Shown here in pieces: positions 21,971 through 33,869 of a DNA stretch of 64,000 nt (positions are counted from its first letter, which is position 1; every line of letters begins with the position of its first letter). The DNA comes from Melampsora larici-populina 98AG31. Taxonomy: Eukaryota; Basidiomycota; Pucciniomycetes; Pucciniales; Melampsoraceae. Position numbers and translations under genes: made by a program. The notes beneath the pieces are model-generated. The model saw only the letters and a program-made list of their open reading frames with translations, had not been told where the DNA came from and made no database searches. Location of the stretch: NCBI RefSeq assembly GCF_000204055.1, contig NW_006768794.1:854668-918667 (forward strand), in the 5' to 3' direction.

Positions 21971-24020
21971 TTACTTTAATGGTATACAACCAAGCTCTTT
22001 TTGTCGAGCCGCTCGCTTCTTGTCTTTGGGTGATTCGTTGTCTGATCTTTCGTCTTCCGATTCTTCGTCTTCTGACTCTTCGTCTTCTGACTCTTCGTCT
22101 TCTGACTCTTCTGATTCTTCGTCTTCTGATTCTTCGTTTTCTTGCTCTTCCTGTGATGCCAGAGGGTTATCTTGAGGCTTGGTGAAATTAGAGCTCATTA
22201 GACTTTCTAGATCGGCTGCGTTTGTGTACGGTAGGAGGCGAAGCAATAGAGCCGCTCCTTTAGGGTCGCAGTTTGAGCATCGGCACACAGGCATTCCTGC
22301 GCTGCGCTCACGTTCTATCTCTGCTAGATAGCCAGGGTCGGTTAATGTCATCGGGATATATCCTTTTCTGTAAAGATCGATTTTTTAGCTCGATATCTCC
22401 TTTATGGATGGCAAAAACGACTTACAAAGTATCGACGGCATAAACCACTCTGAGGCAACATGGAGTGAGCCTAAACGCATGCATTCGGTCTTGATTGGTC
22501 ATTGACGTTGTCACAATTTCACGAGCATTGTTTGGACTTTTTGGCATTTTGGGTTGAACGAAATGAATGACTAGACTGCTATGACCATCCCGTCCCGCTT
22601 TTCCAGCCAGCTGATAGGATATTGCAGGATCCATGGCACCCATTATCACAACCACCTTCACTCGCTTCCAGTTTTGACCCAATTCTAAGGCAGGACTACA
22701 TGAGAGTATTGGGAATTTTCCTTCACCGTATTCTTTTGCTCGTTGCGCTTTATCTTTCTCACCAGTTACAGAATGATAACGTCGGATACAAGCACTGTTG
22801 CCATTGTTGATATCTTTAGGATTACCTCTAGCTTTGCATACCGCATACATCACATTCAATGTAAGGTCTATAGTTCCTGAGTAAATCACCATTCGGGGAA
22901 AGTCGTCATTTGAGACCGAGGATTCAGGTGGGATAATACTGAATAAATCTTCAGCGTTATTGAGGGTTTTAGACATATCAACTCGAATGTAACGAAGCTC
23001 TGGGCGAACTATCTCGCCTAGGATCATGTTGATGTTTTTTGGGAGAATGTTCAAACTCTCGATGATTGAACTTACTGCTTGTGGTCTGCAGCTTTCCGAC
23101 ATGAGTAGTAATGGCACAGTGCTGATTTCGTTCAACGATTTAGCAAGGTTATAACGGTAGGTGGTTCTGAACTTTTCAACGTCTTCAGGAGTGACATGAA
23201 CAGAGAAGTTCTTCGATTGTTCGGTTTTCTTTAGATTCCAAAGATATATCCAGTAGGCTTCGTTGACTACTTTCAAGACTAGGTGACGTGAAAACTTGTT
23301 GCTATCGTAAAGACCTGCGAAATCTTCATTATTTAAGAAAACATCTGGGCTCTTTCAATACAAAAAACCAGAATACATCAGTATGAAACTCCTATAACCA
23401 TTTAAACGACTTTCAAAAAGACAAGACATACGATATAGATGAATGAATACTGGTTGTCTTTCAATTTTTTCAAGGTGTCTTTGTTCATCGTCCGCCAAGT
23501 TAAATTAACAGCAGTGATACCTACTGCTTGTTTTTCCAAAACCTAAGAAAACATGGAAACATTTGTCAATGCTTCCTTTTCAACAAGTTTATTTCAATCA
23601 TTCTGACGAAGAATTCACCATTTGATCTCCAACCGTATCGATCGAATTCAAAACCAAGACCACTGGTTTGTGCTTCTTTTCAATCATGTGGAAAAAGAGC
23701 TCCGGAACTCGAGATTGGGCAAAACTAGCACCAGAAAGTAAAAAGGTATCATCGTGTTTCAAAAGACCAACGACCGCATTGATAGGAGCTTCCTGTAGTT
23801 CTTCTGAAGGATATTTCTCTCGAAACAACGAAGCGACGGCAGCCTTTTGTTCTTGAATGTTTAAGTTTAGAAATTCATCTGACGCATACGGCCTTTCATC
23901 GAAACATAAATCTTCCTTGTGCCGTGAATTGCCTCCGTAGCCAAAATCTTCGTCGGAATATAATTCATCCTCGAGATACCCTGGGCCGTAGTCACTTGCT
24001 ACAAAACTCATGAATGACAT
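21971..24020 (-). CDS. RecQ-like helicase family protein with degenerate ATP-binding motifs
   Basis: Minus-strand exons 24020-23619, 23542-23432, 23351-22426 and 22367-21971 join to 612 codons with no stop. The layout follows the RecQ-like helicases that are numerous in rust genomes. A Q-motif-like start (FLNLNIQEQKAAVASLF) is followed by the P-loop position, which reads LLSGASFAQSR, so the Walker A GKT/S is absent. Then come LVLNSIDTVGDQ, SFIYISPDVFLNN, and the DEAH position, which reads VVNEAYWIYLW. Domain 2 has RMVIYSGTIDL and motif VI QLAGKAGRDGHS. A short Cys segment (CRCSNCDP) and an acidic Ser/Glu-rich repeat tail end the protein. The open frame suggests it is either a very young pseudogene or a protein kept for a non-ATPase role. 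There is no sign of surrounding element ends. Confidence 0.75.
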
Positions 24021-24413
24021 GATTAGGATGGTTTGAAGAGATTGAGATGGTAAACTAGACGCTGTGATTGACTATTTGGAAATCTTGATGGTCACATGAA
24101 TGTTACAGGTAGCCAAAGGCACGACGGTACCTGTAGAGTTCCATAAAACTCGGGGATGAGCAAAGACTCGAGGGTAGAACCCAGTACCCAGAACACAGTA
24201 CCGGGGTTCAAACTTAATGGCCCAGTACAGCTCAAAAACGAGGGACTTTGTTAAGTTTGACCGGGGTTGTGGTAAGACAAAAACTTTTTCACAGAAGAAG
24301 AGATGAATTTGAGATCAACCAAATTCATCTTTCCCATCATCCCCTTTCATAACAAAGCTCACATTCTTCTCTCTTTTGCAAAACCTTTTTTCTTTTGAAT
24401 TTGTTTGTTGAAA
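24021..24413. other. 5' region of retrotransposon copy C (possible terminal repeat)
   Basis: A 37-nt block at 24112-24148 (AAAGGCACGACGGTACCTG and flanks) recurs at 24690-24726 inside the first frame of copy C. A second motif, AGGGACTTTGTTAAG followed by TTTGACC (24241-24262), recurs at 47066-47087 in an unrelated hairpin. These may be terminal or internal repeats of the retrotransposon or small insertions. Confidence 0.35.
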
Positions 24414-24749
24414 ATGTCAAACCCTAAAGCACCATCAATTTTGAGTTTATTACCAGGTAGAATTCTGCACAATAGGGAACCAACACCTGGAACGTCAACT
24501 AGGATGAATCAGAATCAGGAGAGATTAATTGAAGGGAAAGTACGAGAAGAAAGAGATGAAGCGGAGGATGAAGATGAAGAAAATGGAAATGAGAAGGTAG
24601 AAGCAATCAAACATTTGATAAATAATCTGGTAGGAAGAAATCAAAATGGAGAAGAGGATGAAGGAGGAAATGGAAACAATAGAATGTTCCAGGTGCCCAA
24701 AGGCACGACGGTACCTGGAGAGTTCCATGTAAAGGATGTGGATGAGTAA
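24414..24749 (+). CDS. Acidic leader protein of copy C (unknown)
   Basis: A frame of 111 codons starting MSNPKAPSILSLLPG, rich in Glu/Asp/Asn (EDEDEENGNEKVE) and without recognisable domains. It includes the repeated block KGTTVPGEF, whose DNA also occurs at 24112. It may be a first exon of a longer gag-like gene or a small accessory frame. Confidence 0.4.
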   Translation: MSNPKAPSILSLLPGRILHNREPTPGTSTRMNQNQERLIEGKVREERDEAEDEDEENGNEKVEAIKHLINNLVGRNQNGEEDEGGNGNNRMFQVPKGTTVPGEFHVKDVDE

Positions 24750-25091
24750 ACGATGTGTAAGGACCCGGTACAGATAGATGGTCGGTACCGGGATGGGAAA
24801 GCCAACATCTCCCCCAACGCTTTTCCAAAAAGTAAGAAACAAAATCACCTTTCTTACTTTTTCACTTTTCCTTACAAATCTATCCGTAAAATTCTCATCC
24901 ACCAATTTCTCTTTTCCCTCGACATAAATTAGAGGTAAAAGGTTGAGTAATCTCTTTTCTTCTTTTTCATTTGAATAATTTCTTTTGTGATCAACAACAT
25001 ATAAATCCATCTAAGACAACGACAAAGATACATAATTTAAAGTAAGAAGGTTGAAGAAGAAGTAGAGATCCTTTCCCTTGTTATCTTTTTA

Positions 25092-25448
25092 ATGTCAGCA
25101 CAACAAGATTACGCAGATACTATGGAGAATGTAAATCTGAATCCAAAAGATACGATACAAGGAAACTCAACAGCTGATACAGAAAATAATCCACCAAGAA
25201 GAACTAGAGGAAAAGGAAAGAAGAACCAACAAGATGAAATGAATGATAAAGTAGAAAGTCAAAGTAAGCAAGGTGGAGAAGAAGATAACGGAGGAGAAAA
25301 GAATAAAAGTAATGAAAAGGAAAAGGACAATGGAATTAAAGATGGTGGCGAAGATCAAGAGAGTCGAGACACTGAAGGAAATGAGACTCACGTTAGGACT
25401 GATGACCAAGTTAGTAATAGAAGAGGGATTTTGTCAGGTAGAGGTTAG
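25092..25448 (+). CDS. Charged low-complexity protein of copy C (unknown)
   Basis: 118 codons from MSAQQDYADTMENVNLN to a stop, mostly Lys/Glu/Asp/Asn with an RRTRGKGKK patch. There is no domain and no transmembrane segment. It lies between the leader frame and ORF1 and could be a 5' exon of ORF1: copy A also begins its ORF1 with a charged low-complexity part. An uninterrupted purine-rich strand makes the frame open partly by composition. Confidence 0.4.
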   Translation: MSAQQDYADTMENVNLNPKDTIQGNSTADTENNPPRRTRGKGKKNQQDEMNDKVESQSKQGGEEDNGGEKNKSNEKEKDNGIKDGGEDQESRDTEGNETHVRTDDQVSNRRGILSGRG

Positions 25449-25589
25449 TATTATTTCCCTTCCACCTTCAATAGAAATTTCCTTCTTTCACTTCAGGTTA
25501 TGTTTTGCTATGACCCCCCCCCACCTCCATCCTATTCGTTTTTATCGTGGTACGTTCTAGAAAGAGATAAGTGTGTTTGTATGATATTC

Positions 25590-25765
25590 AAAAAAAAAGA
25601 AAAAAAACCAAAAATTTCAGAATAAAAACAAGTTAATTAGAAGAGACCAAGAAAAAAAAAAAATACGAAAGAGACTGAACTTAGATAAAAAGAGACCTGG
25701 AAATGTGATCAAAAAAAAAAAAAAAAGTGATAAGAAATGTTAGAAGATTCAAAAAAAAAAAAAAA
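25590..25765. repeat. A-tract cluster upstream of ORF1 of copy C
   Basis: Four separate runs of about 9 to 15 A within 175 bp. Similar runs occur at 26636-26653 (in the ORF1 intron) and 27303-27344 (after ORF1). Copies A and D lack them at the matching places. Confidence 0.7.
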
Positions 25766-25832
25766 TTAATACTTACCAAAAATGTGCTCTGTTTTTCATT
25801 GGGTGCTGTGAATAGAATAAATAATCGAGAAT

Positions 25833-27274
25833 ATGCCTGAGCCAACGGCAATTGAAATAAATCATCAAAAATGGATCAACAACATCAAAACGGCTGCACT
25901 TAACGCAAACACGCCTTTATACAAGTTGATGTTAGAAGGTTACGCTGATTGGTGCCATGAAGAGAATACACCAGTACGAAGAGTGTTGTTATGTGACTTA
26001 AATATCGAGGTCCCTGCTCAGAAAGTGATCGAGAAAGTCATAGAAAAATCAACAGACACTTCGACATCAAAGAATGAATATAACACGATGATGATAGAAG
26101 GAGAAGGTGTAGGACATGCTATGACAAATTTATCAGAATATTTTAAGAAATTGATGATTAATAAGACCATGCACGTACCAGTTTCAATTGTTGATCCTAA
26201 ATGGCTGATTCAAGACGCATCATTTATGAGAACAAAAAGAACAAAGTCAACTTCTTGTTCATCGGATACTATAACTTATACCGGTTATCCAGTTTTGAAT
26301 GAATTTAGATTAAGTTTTGCAGAGTGGACGGTCAGATATGATTTAATGATGAAGTACCAAGCCATAAAATTTGATACTTTAGATAGTCAAAAGGACTCAC
26401 CAATTGCTCCACGACTTTTAGCCCATAAAGAAAATGTCCTTCAAATTAAAATTGATTGTGATGGTAAATGGACACCAGCAATGCGTTACGATGTGGCTCA
26501 TAGAAGAAACGTGTGGGAAAACAGATTGCCTAACGGTTCTATGGCAGACGTGGGAAGATTAGATAAAAGATTAGCTGAACAAGCAGAAAAAGATGCAAAA
26601 AATTTTGGAGACTATAAGTAAGAATTAAATTTTTCAAAAAAAAAAAAAAAAAGAAAACACAAACCTAATGATGTGTGATGTTTCTATCTGTGTTTCATAG
26701 TTATATGGATAATCCCTTTGTCTTTGGTGGCCCCTTTCAGAACATGAACCCACTTGACGGGAAAATGAACCCAACATGGGATACGATGGGTACTACGATC
26801 GATAACAATGCGGAGTTGTTGACCGGTCGAGGATTGATGGTATGGGGTAACCACTCAGTCAGCGCATTCCAATCAGAGGTAGCGGCGGTAAATACAAGTC
26901 AAAGACCAACCTGTTATTTAGGAAATAGATTTGACCCACTTTATCATGAGAAAAAGAAAGCAAGGAATCAGCCTTACCCAAACAGTCATCATCATCAAAC
27001 TTATCCAGATAACAACCATCAAAACAATACTCAAACTTACTATTCTAATCCCAATCATCTTTATCAACGCCATAATGATTATCAATATAATCATCCAAGT
27101 AATTTTCACCAACCCAGAGGTGGCCCATCTAATGGAAATCGAGGTGGTGGTAGAGGAGGTAGAGGTCGCGGTAGAGGTCGTCCTGGAATAGGTCCAGGAA
27201 GTTTCAATAGATTGATGATTGAACCAACATCAGGTGGTCCAGAGGTAACGACACCAGGACCGTCTGGTTCTTAG
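25833..27274 (+). CDS. ORF1 (gag-like, RG-rich) of copy C, intact
   Basis: Exons 25833-26617 and 26701-27274 join to 453 codons. The protein starts MPEPTAIEINHQKWINNIKTA. Residues about 100-260 hold the conserved core shared with copies A and D (FKKLMINKTMHVPVS, SFAEWTVRYDLMMKYQ, APRLLAHKENVLQ, AHRRNVWENRLPNGSMADVG). The C-terminal part is His/Asn-rich and ends in an arginine-glycine box (GGGRGGRGRGRGRPG), likely to bind RNA or DNA; no CCHC knuckle is present. By position it should be the nucleocapsid-like protein of the element. It is the only undamaged main gene among the three copies in this window. Confidence 0.72.
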
Positions 27275-27440
27275 TTAGTTTCTCCTTCATGAACAAATTT
27301 CTAAAAAAAAAAAAAAGCTGTCGAAGCTTAAAAAAAAAAAAAAACACTCACAGAGAGAGTAATGAGGTTGTTGTGAGCGTAGAATTTGTTACTAATATTA
27401 TTGTTGTTATTTTTCCTTTTTATTTGTTGTTGGCCTCTAC

Positions 27441-29333
27441 TTGATCTTGAAAAGTAATGCTAAATCAAGAGTTGTTGAAACTGTTGAGAACTTAGCATCC
27501 AAAGTCACACAGACAGGGGAAGTGACACAAGAATACGTCGTAGATGAACAGAGAGTGTTAGAGAATTGGCCGACACAAATTAAAAATGAAATGAACTTAA
27601 AGGAGTGGGAATCGCTACTAAGGAGTTGTAATTTATCAGAAAAATGGGCTAAGGTGTGGATAGGCCTCACTCAAGGATTTCATCAAGGTATTCCACAACA
27701 TGAACTGGAAGGGCTGAAGTGGTTTACCCCAGATAATCACAGATCAGCTTTAGCAGTACAAGGAAAGATTATGAATAATTTATATAAAGAAAGGAGGCAA
27801 GGACATATCTTAGGTCCATTCACTCACGAGGAGGTATATAGGAGATGGGGTTTCTTTCGGTCCAATCCCATGGGAAGCGTGGTAAACACCGACGGTTCGT
27901 TGAGAATGATAAACGACCTTTCCTATCCTAGAAACCAGAACAAGAACAAGTGTCAGAAAAGAAAGACGAATATGGAAGAAGAGGAAAGCGACACAGATGG
28001 AGAAGATGATTTGAAGTCAGACGGTGCTGGGAAGATACTTAAGAATTTAAGCTACGATAAGGAGGAAAATAACGTACCTTCAGTAAATTTGTTCGTAGAT
28101 AAGTCAGACTTCGAAACAACCTGGAATGACTTTAAGGTGGTACAAGAATATTTCAAGACTTTGCCAGGTATTATTTTGTTGTTAGCGATAATAGACTGAC
28201 AAAAGGCATATTGACAGGGAGCAACTCACATTTCACAATGGCATTTTCTTATGATTACAGATTTCAAAGGAAATATTTGGATCGATACTTGGATTCCGTT
28301 TGGAGGAGTTGCTGGTTGTGGGACTTTTGGTTGGCTAGCAGATGCATGGAAAGATATAATTCAATCATTATTTAAAATTAGAGCCATCTTCCGATGGGTA
28401 GATGATAATTTGTTTGTGAAATGTGAGGGTGATAGCTTAAACATGAATGACGTACTAGAAGTTTCAAAAGAGATGGGAGTACAATCCAATGACGAGAAGT
28501 TCGCAGACTGGGCGATTGAACAGAAGTATTTAGGGTTTATTTGGAACGGAAAGGAAAGATCTGTCAGACTTCCAATAGACAAATTAAATGAAAGAATAGG
28601 AAGAATTGAAAACTTACTGATAAGGGGAAAGAAATGCAGTAAGAAAGATATTGAGAAAATAACTGGTCAATTAAGTCATTTAACATCAATACTTCCGAAT
28701 ATGAAGGCATACTTGTGGAATTTATATTGATTTGATAAATCTTGGTATGACCATAGTGCTCTTCGAGATTTACCAGAAGGAGCGAGATCGGAGTTGGAGG
28801 ATTGGCGAGATGCTCTGAAGGGATTTGACAGATTGATGATTACGCCGGATGTTCAACCCGAAGAGATTGGCTGGGTTGGTGATGCGAGTACCGGTTATGG
28901 GATAGGAGTTTTGATAGGTGACAGGTGGTCACGATTCGAGTTGATAGAAGATTGGAAGTCAAAAGGCATTTTGCACACATGTCAGAGACGTGACATAGCG
29001 TGGTTGGAAACAGTTGCAGTAAGGTTGGGCTTACACATGATCGAGCGACTCTTCCCCACCAAAAACCGCTGATTCGTCGTTTACTCCGATAACACTACAA
29101 CAGAAGCTGTGATCAATAATCAAAAATCAAAACATAAGTTAGTGAATGAAGAGTGGAAACTGATTCAGAAGAAACTCACCGATTTAGTGTGTGATATCAA
29201 AGTAGAGAGAGTGACATCGGGCGATAATAAGGCTGATTGATTATCACAAGGACTTAAAGATATTGGGACAGATCACTTAGAAGTTTCGATAAAGTTACCA
29301 ATAGATTTAACGGACCTGATGAGACAGAGTTAA
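27441..29333 (+). pseudogene. Reverse transcriptase/RNase H of copy C, with stops
   Basis: The conserved start segment (EMNLKEWESLL, GFHQGIPQHELEGLKWFTPDNH) leads to the finger motif VNTDGSLRMINDLSYP. Motif A, LLAIID-stop-QKAY-stop-QG, is spoilt by two TGA codons (about 28197 and 28212). The active site is RWVDDNLFVK. A TGA at 28728 follows YLWNLY. RNase H residues follow (VGDAST, LETVAVRLG, SDNTTTEA, KAD-stop-LSQG) with TGA at 29071 and 29238. Four of the stops read as Arg-CGA to TGA by comparison with copies A and D. An ATG at the head is not evident, so translation may start from an upstream exon. Confidence 0.83.
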
Positions 29334-29469
29334 GAAGAGATGAACAACGAAAATAAAATTAGATGGTTTTTGTTGAATAGAGAAGGGTACGTGAAGAGAA
29401 ACCCAAACAAGAGAGACTGTGAACTGACTCGACCTTGATTATTTTTTTTGTGTTCTCGGACTGACCTAT

Positions 29470-30588
29470 GTGGGATCTGACGTTCGACCAATTGAAATGT
29501 TATTACCATTTAGTGAAATTGATTGGAAAGGAAATGCCTTTAAAAGTTGTATGCTAGGAGGAAGTTGGACGCAGCCTACGTTAGAAAATTATAGTTCAGC
29601 AATGTCAAAATTAGAAAAATTTAGGGAGAAACTGGATATCAATAGAACGAACTTACTTCCTTTGACTCAAGATATGCTGTGGGAGTTTGTAGTGTGGGCA
29701 GGAAGACAGTATAATGTAAACTTGGAGGACAAAGAAATATTAGAGAACTTACATGCAACTCATAAGGTGACATCAGGTACTTTACTTAAATATATAACCG
29801 GTATCAGGTCTTGGAATTTGTTTCATAGTCTTCCATTTCCGCCTGAAAATGATAAAACATTAAAATTGTTATCAAAAGCTTTGAGTGTCGCGGATGTGAA
29901 ACTGAAAGAGAACTCAGGAAAGAAAAAGGATCCGGTACAATTACGTCATTTGGTAGAGCTGGCAAAAGAATTATCGAAAGGCACCCATGTTGAACGAATA
30001 GCCTTGACGGTTGCCCTAATTGAATTTTGGGGGATGGCCCGATTAGGGAAATTAGTAAGCGATGATCCAAATAAACAAATGATACGAGGAATGGACATGA
30101 TTTATAACCCTGAGAAGACTTACGTAGAGCTTGCTTTGTATAATGCGAAAACCGCAAAACCGGGGGAACTTCAGTTTCTACGTATTACTAGAATAGACTC
30201 TCTGTTGTGTCCCGTTACGGCACTGGAAAGACTTTGTGAAGAGTCTTACCTACCTTCAGTCCATACCCCAATATTCTCATACTGGGATAAAAGCAAAAAG
30301 TTCAACCTGCTGTCGAAATCGAAAGCGATAAGTATCTATAAGAAAGTCTGGAGGAAATACGATAGTAGGAGCCAATTGTCAGGCCATTCGTTTAGGGTTG
30401 GAGGAGCAACCTACAATTGGAATGATAACCAGCCACTGGATGAAATAGTTTGATTGGGGAGGTGGCAATCAAAGGCTTATCAAGTTTATCTACGCAAATA
30501 TTCGGAATCTGAGTTGAACGACGCGGTGTACATTCGGGGTATTATGAAAGTGGAGGTGGAGGAAAAACTAGATCAAGAAAGAAGTTAA
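29470..30588 (+). pseudogene. Tyrosine recombinase of copy C, one premature stop
   Basis: The frame opens before 29497 (first ATG, MLLPFSEIDW). The SAM-like N-domain includes TQPTLENYSSAMSKLEKF. The catalytic fold has Arg in FWGMARLGKLV, Lys in ALYNAKTAKPGE and the H-x-x-R pair in LSGHSFRVGGATYN. A TGA at 30451 in EIV-stop-LGRW replaces what is probably CGA. Past it the GRW box and the Tyr nucleophile (KAYQVYLRKYSE) are intact and the frame closes at 30588. It therefore shows the full set of recombinase residues, which supports the DIRS-type classification. Confidence 0.85.
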
Positions 30589-30933
30589 AAAAAAAAAAGA
30601 GAAAAGAAATGGGAAAGAAGGAGAGCAAGAAGGATGAAGGGTGTTGCTTGATACTCACTGATTTTTTTTTTGTATTGTGTATCACCGAATTGAGAGGCTT
30701 GATTGAAAAATAAAAGTGAGATGTGGGTATAAACGAGAGGATCAGCCTATCGATTATGAGGTTCGTTAAACTTTTGGGGGGAAGCTGAAAAGAAAGGCGT
30801 GGGACTCTCAGTCCGTACCGAGGTGGCTCTCCGCAGGCTCCGGACAATTCGTCCTGAGAGTTGGGAGCAGAGAGCCTACCCGGCCCCGAGACCTACGGCC
30901 TACCGGCCCCCCCCAAACACGCGAGGTACTTTA

Positions 30934-31093
30934 GTGGCTCTCAAACCTGCCCCGGTTTTCAAAAAACCCAGTTGACCCAGTTGTTTTTTGGCAGTAACTT
31001 TGTGTATCAAGTTGACATTTGTTGACAGCTCCCAGCCAAAAATTCAACTGGGGCAACCGGGTTTTTTGAAACTGGGTCAGGTTTGAGAGCCAC
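30934..31093. mobile_element. 160-bp fold-back MITE
   Basis: The left end GTGGCTCTCAAACCTG (30934) and its exact inverse ending at 31093 form the terminal arms. An inner inverted pair (CCGGTTTTCAAAAAACCC against GGGTTTTTTGAAACTGGG) makes nearly the whole unit self-complementary. No coding capacity. The target duplication is not clear. Confidence 0.75.
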
Positions 31094-31877
31094 TTTTATT
31101 AACATGTGATAATGTACTGAGCATAACAGTCTTAAGGCTTCGGTAGAATTTTCTGTGCAAATGATATGGAAGGAATAACTTCGGACATAAGACATTAAGT
31201 CTTAAAATAAATTAGAAATGAAATAAATAGAATGACACTGATTACGAATAATACTGTAGTGGAAGAGGAGAAAGAAGAGAGAATCGAGCTGATACAAATG
31301 ATGGAAATAATATGGATCAAAGAGAAGTAGGAAATGATCAACAAGGAGATCAGTTAGTAAACAATGAGAATGATGAACGTGTGGGCTTCGGTGAGTAAAA
31401 AGACCTACTTGGAACCTTTTTCAATCTCAATTCTCATTCAGAGTAGTTAGCCCCCCCTGGTTTTCCTCTTTTTACGTCCCATTCCTCTCTGCATATCCCA
31501 TCTCTCTTTTCACACACCTAGTCTATCATATCCTTTGGATATCCGTATGTTTTCCGGAAATAATCCACCCCTGATCCACGTACTAGTGCGACCCTTCTAA
31601 AACCCCAGTGTGGCCTTTGAGCAATCCGGCGTGGCTAGAAAAAAAAATTAAAAAATTAGGACTCTTTAGTGTGTAATCTCAATTGGTGTGGTTTTTGTGT
31701 GGTTAATCACGTACCCAGTGTGGCCAGGTACAGATGTGGCTAATTGGAAATGTTATGGAACATCAGTGTGGTTTATTGACCCAGTGTGGCCTTTTCAAAA
31801 AAATAAAAAAAATTATGATACTCACGAGTGGCCGATTTATACTTTGCTTTGATGACCTAGAACATGATGAGGAGGCC
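31094..31877. other. 5' region of retrotransposon copy D
   Basis: AT-rich leader with a short purine-rich charged frame at about 31260-31400, resembling the low-complexity frames of copy C. At 31600-31800 the phrase AGTGTGGCC or AGTGTGG recurs several times. No gene of its own is recognised. Confidence 0.4.
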
Positions 31878-32224
31878 ATGGACACACATCCCACCATAGA
31901 GCTAGAGCATGCAAGATGGATTAGAAACATCCAAACCGCATTTGATAAGGACAAAATAGCTAAATTCAACATGCTTACATCGGCCTACGACAAGTGGTGC
32001 AAAGATAATGATACTACTAAAAGAAATGTTGGTCTTAATACTTGTGAGTTCGAAGAAAGTGATGAAGAAGAAAATGTCACAAAGACGAAGGAAGTCAAAA
32101 AGAATAAGACTAAAACGATAGAGAAAATGTCCGATAATACTCACATGAAAGTCGGTAATAAATTAAAACACAATCACGTCAGACTGTCTGAATACTGGCA
32201 TAACGTAATGATCAACAAGAATAT

Positions 32225-32318
32225 CACTACAAAAAACAATTGATTTTCCGCGGGGATTTTTGATTCCCCGAGTGCGGAAAATCACGTGACCTCTGTACAG
32301 CATGTACACGGGTCGGGC
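32225..32318. repeat. Left 94-bp terminal inverted repeat of the CACTA-like element
   Basis: It starts CACTACAAAAAACAATTG and contains an internal palindrome (CGGGGATTTTTGATTCCCCG) and CTGTACAGCATGTACACG. It pairs with 41937-42030 with two mismatches. Confidence 0.9.
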
Positions 32319-32492
32319 GTTATTCCGTACTGTACACCACACACTCCACATCCCCCATTTGACGAACCGTAGCCGCACCCTCTGTACACCAACCAAAACC
32401 GTTTGACATCTTCAACAGACCACGGCGGAGCACTCTGTACACCGACCAAAAACGTTGATCAACCGCATTGCGCCTCTCCCGGGAGAGTTGCA

Positions 32493-33309
32493 GTATCAGA
32501 CTTACTCTGAGACTACCTGAGACTATCCCTGAGACATACAGGGATAGTATAAATATTTTCAAGCAGCGTCTGTTTTCCAAGAGGGGTGTTTCTTTCTATT
32601 CCCTGACCTTCTCGGCCCTACCCAAGCCTGTACACAGGTTGTTTGTAAACAAAAACAATCGCCTCCAAATGAGCGATGGATCAGGATGGATCCATGTCTA
32701 TGTATGTACATAGATCATAGATGACCTTGATCAATGAGAGCAAATTGCCAGATCCACTGAGTCAAAAACACGTCGGATATGATAAGCCTATGATATTTGA
32801 AGGTAGAAGCGAACTACTTCAGTCCGATCAATCAATCAATCACTTTTTACAATCTCATTGATCCCATCGATCATGCTTTTCAAGATCATTGCGAGATCTA
32901 TCCAGAACATACCTAGGATATGGGATAATCTTCATCTCGAAGATTTTATTAAGTTTTGTGTACTAGGTGGTGATGTGCTCTATCGTGCCGGTCGTGGTCT
33001 CAATTTATTGGAGGGCAATTCTTGGAAGCGGCAGTCTTCTATCAACGACAGGATATGAGGTGTTCAAAATTGAAATGGACATCTTTGTGATGAAAAATTT
33101 CACAAGAGGCATTTTTTTGGTTGCAGGGAGCTGGTCAAGACCAAGCATGGGGATCAGATTTCTGATAAACTGTACGTATGAACCATACATTCCTACCAGC
33201 CGCCACCAATCTGTGCGTTAAGTGTACAAGAAGCCACTTTATTTTTGTGAATTTTGGATAGTCTCAGAGATAGTCTCAGAGCGAGATAGTCTCAGAGTAA
33301 GACCGATAC
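32493..33309. mobile_element. Possible 817-bp MITE inside the CACTA-like element
   Basis: The segments beginning GTATCAGACTTACTCTGAG at 32493 and, inverted, GTATCGGTCTTACTCTGAG at 33309 match over 23 bp with two mismatches. CTGAGACTA is repeated several times just inside each end. No convincing target duplication was found, so these could instead be subterminal repeats of the CACTA-like element itself. Confidence 0.45.
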
Positions 33310-33869
33310 AGTTACGCTCCCCCTCTGCAACAATTCACGAACCACGATGGAAGCCTGTACACCGACCATCAGCCGCATCAGTCATCCAACATTCCAAAGA
33401 CATGAACCACTTTCAGCTGGAACCTTCAACAACGACCGCTTCTATGACGTTACTGGTCGTGCTCAATCCCTATCTCAATCATCCATCAAGAACTCAATCA
33501 GTTTCACTCCTTTCAAACGCAAAAAAGGAAAAAGAAGAAGTTCATGGACCTCGCCAGGAAGTACTCACCGTTTGACCGCCTCTGAACCATCAAATAGCGC
33601 ATTGATTCAAGTCATAAGGCGGAGGCGATTTAGAGTTGGAATTGGGCCCTTACTCTAACGTATCAATTCAGGTTGCTTCAGACTCACTTAGCTAAGCTTT
33701 CGTGGTGTTGGTTTTCTGCGATCTCGCAATTAAAACTGCCATCATATCAGCCCCTCTCACCTCATCGTTGTCACTCAATAATCAATCCAAGTTTTTCAAA
33801 AATCATTTCACATATCAAATCACAAAAGAAATTTATATTTTTAGGCTGTTGCTATTTTCTGCCCACATG

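Larger units (their letters stand above)
24414..30588 (+). mobile_element. Tyrosine-recombinase (DIRS/Ngaro-like) retrotransposon, copy C
   Basis: The order on the plus strand is two acidic frames (24414-24749, 25092-25448), ORF1 (25833-27274), RT/RNase H (27441-29333) and tyrosine recombinase (about 29470-30588). ORF1 is intact, while the RT and recombinase frames carry stops, most in TTGA. Poly-A runs of 12 or more separate several of the frames. Downstream, 30780-30930 is GC-rich with an inverted pair (GACTCTCAG / CTGAGAGT) and may be part of the terminal repeats, which I could not delimit. Confidence 0.8.

Noticed and set aside
21958..22185. Leu-rich plus-strand frame resembling a membrane protein
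   Set aside because: It is the antisense of the acidic Glu/Ser/Asp repeat tail of the RecQ-like protein.
26931..27191. Ile-rich plus-strand frame
   Set aside because: Out-of-frame reading of the His/Asn- and RG-rich end of ORF1 of copy C.
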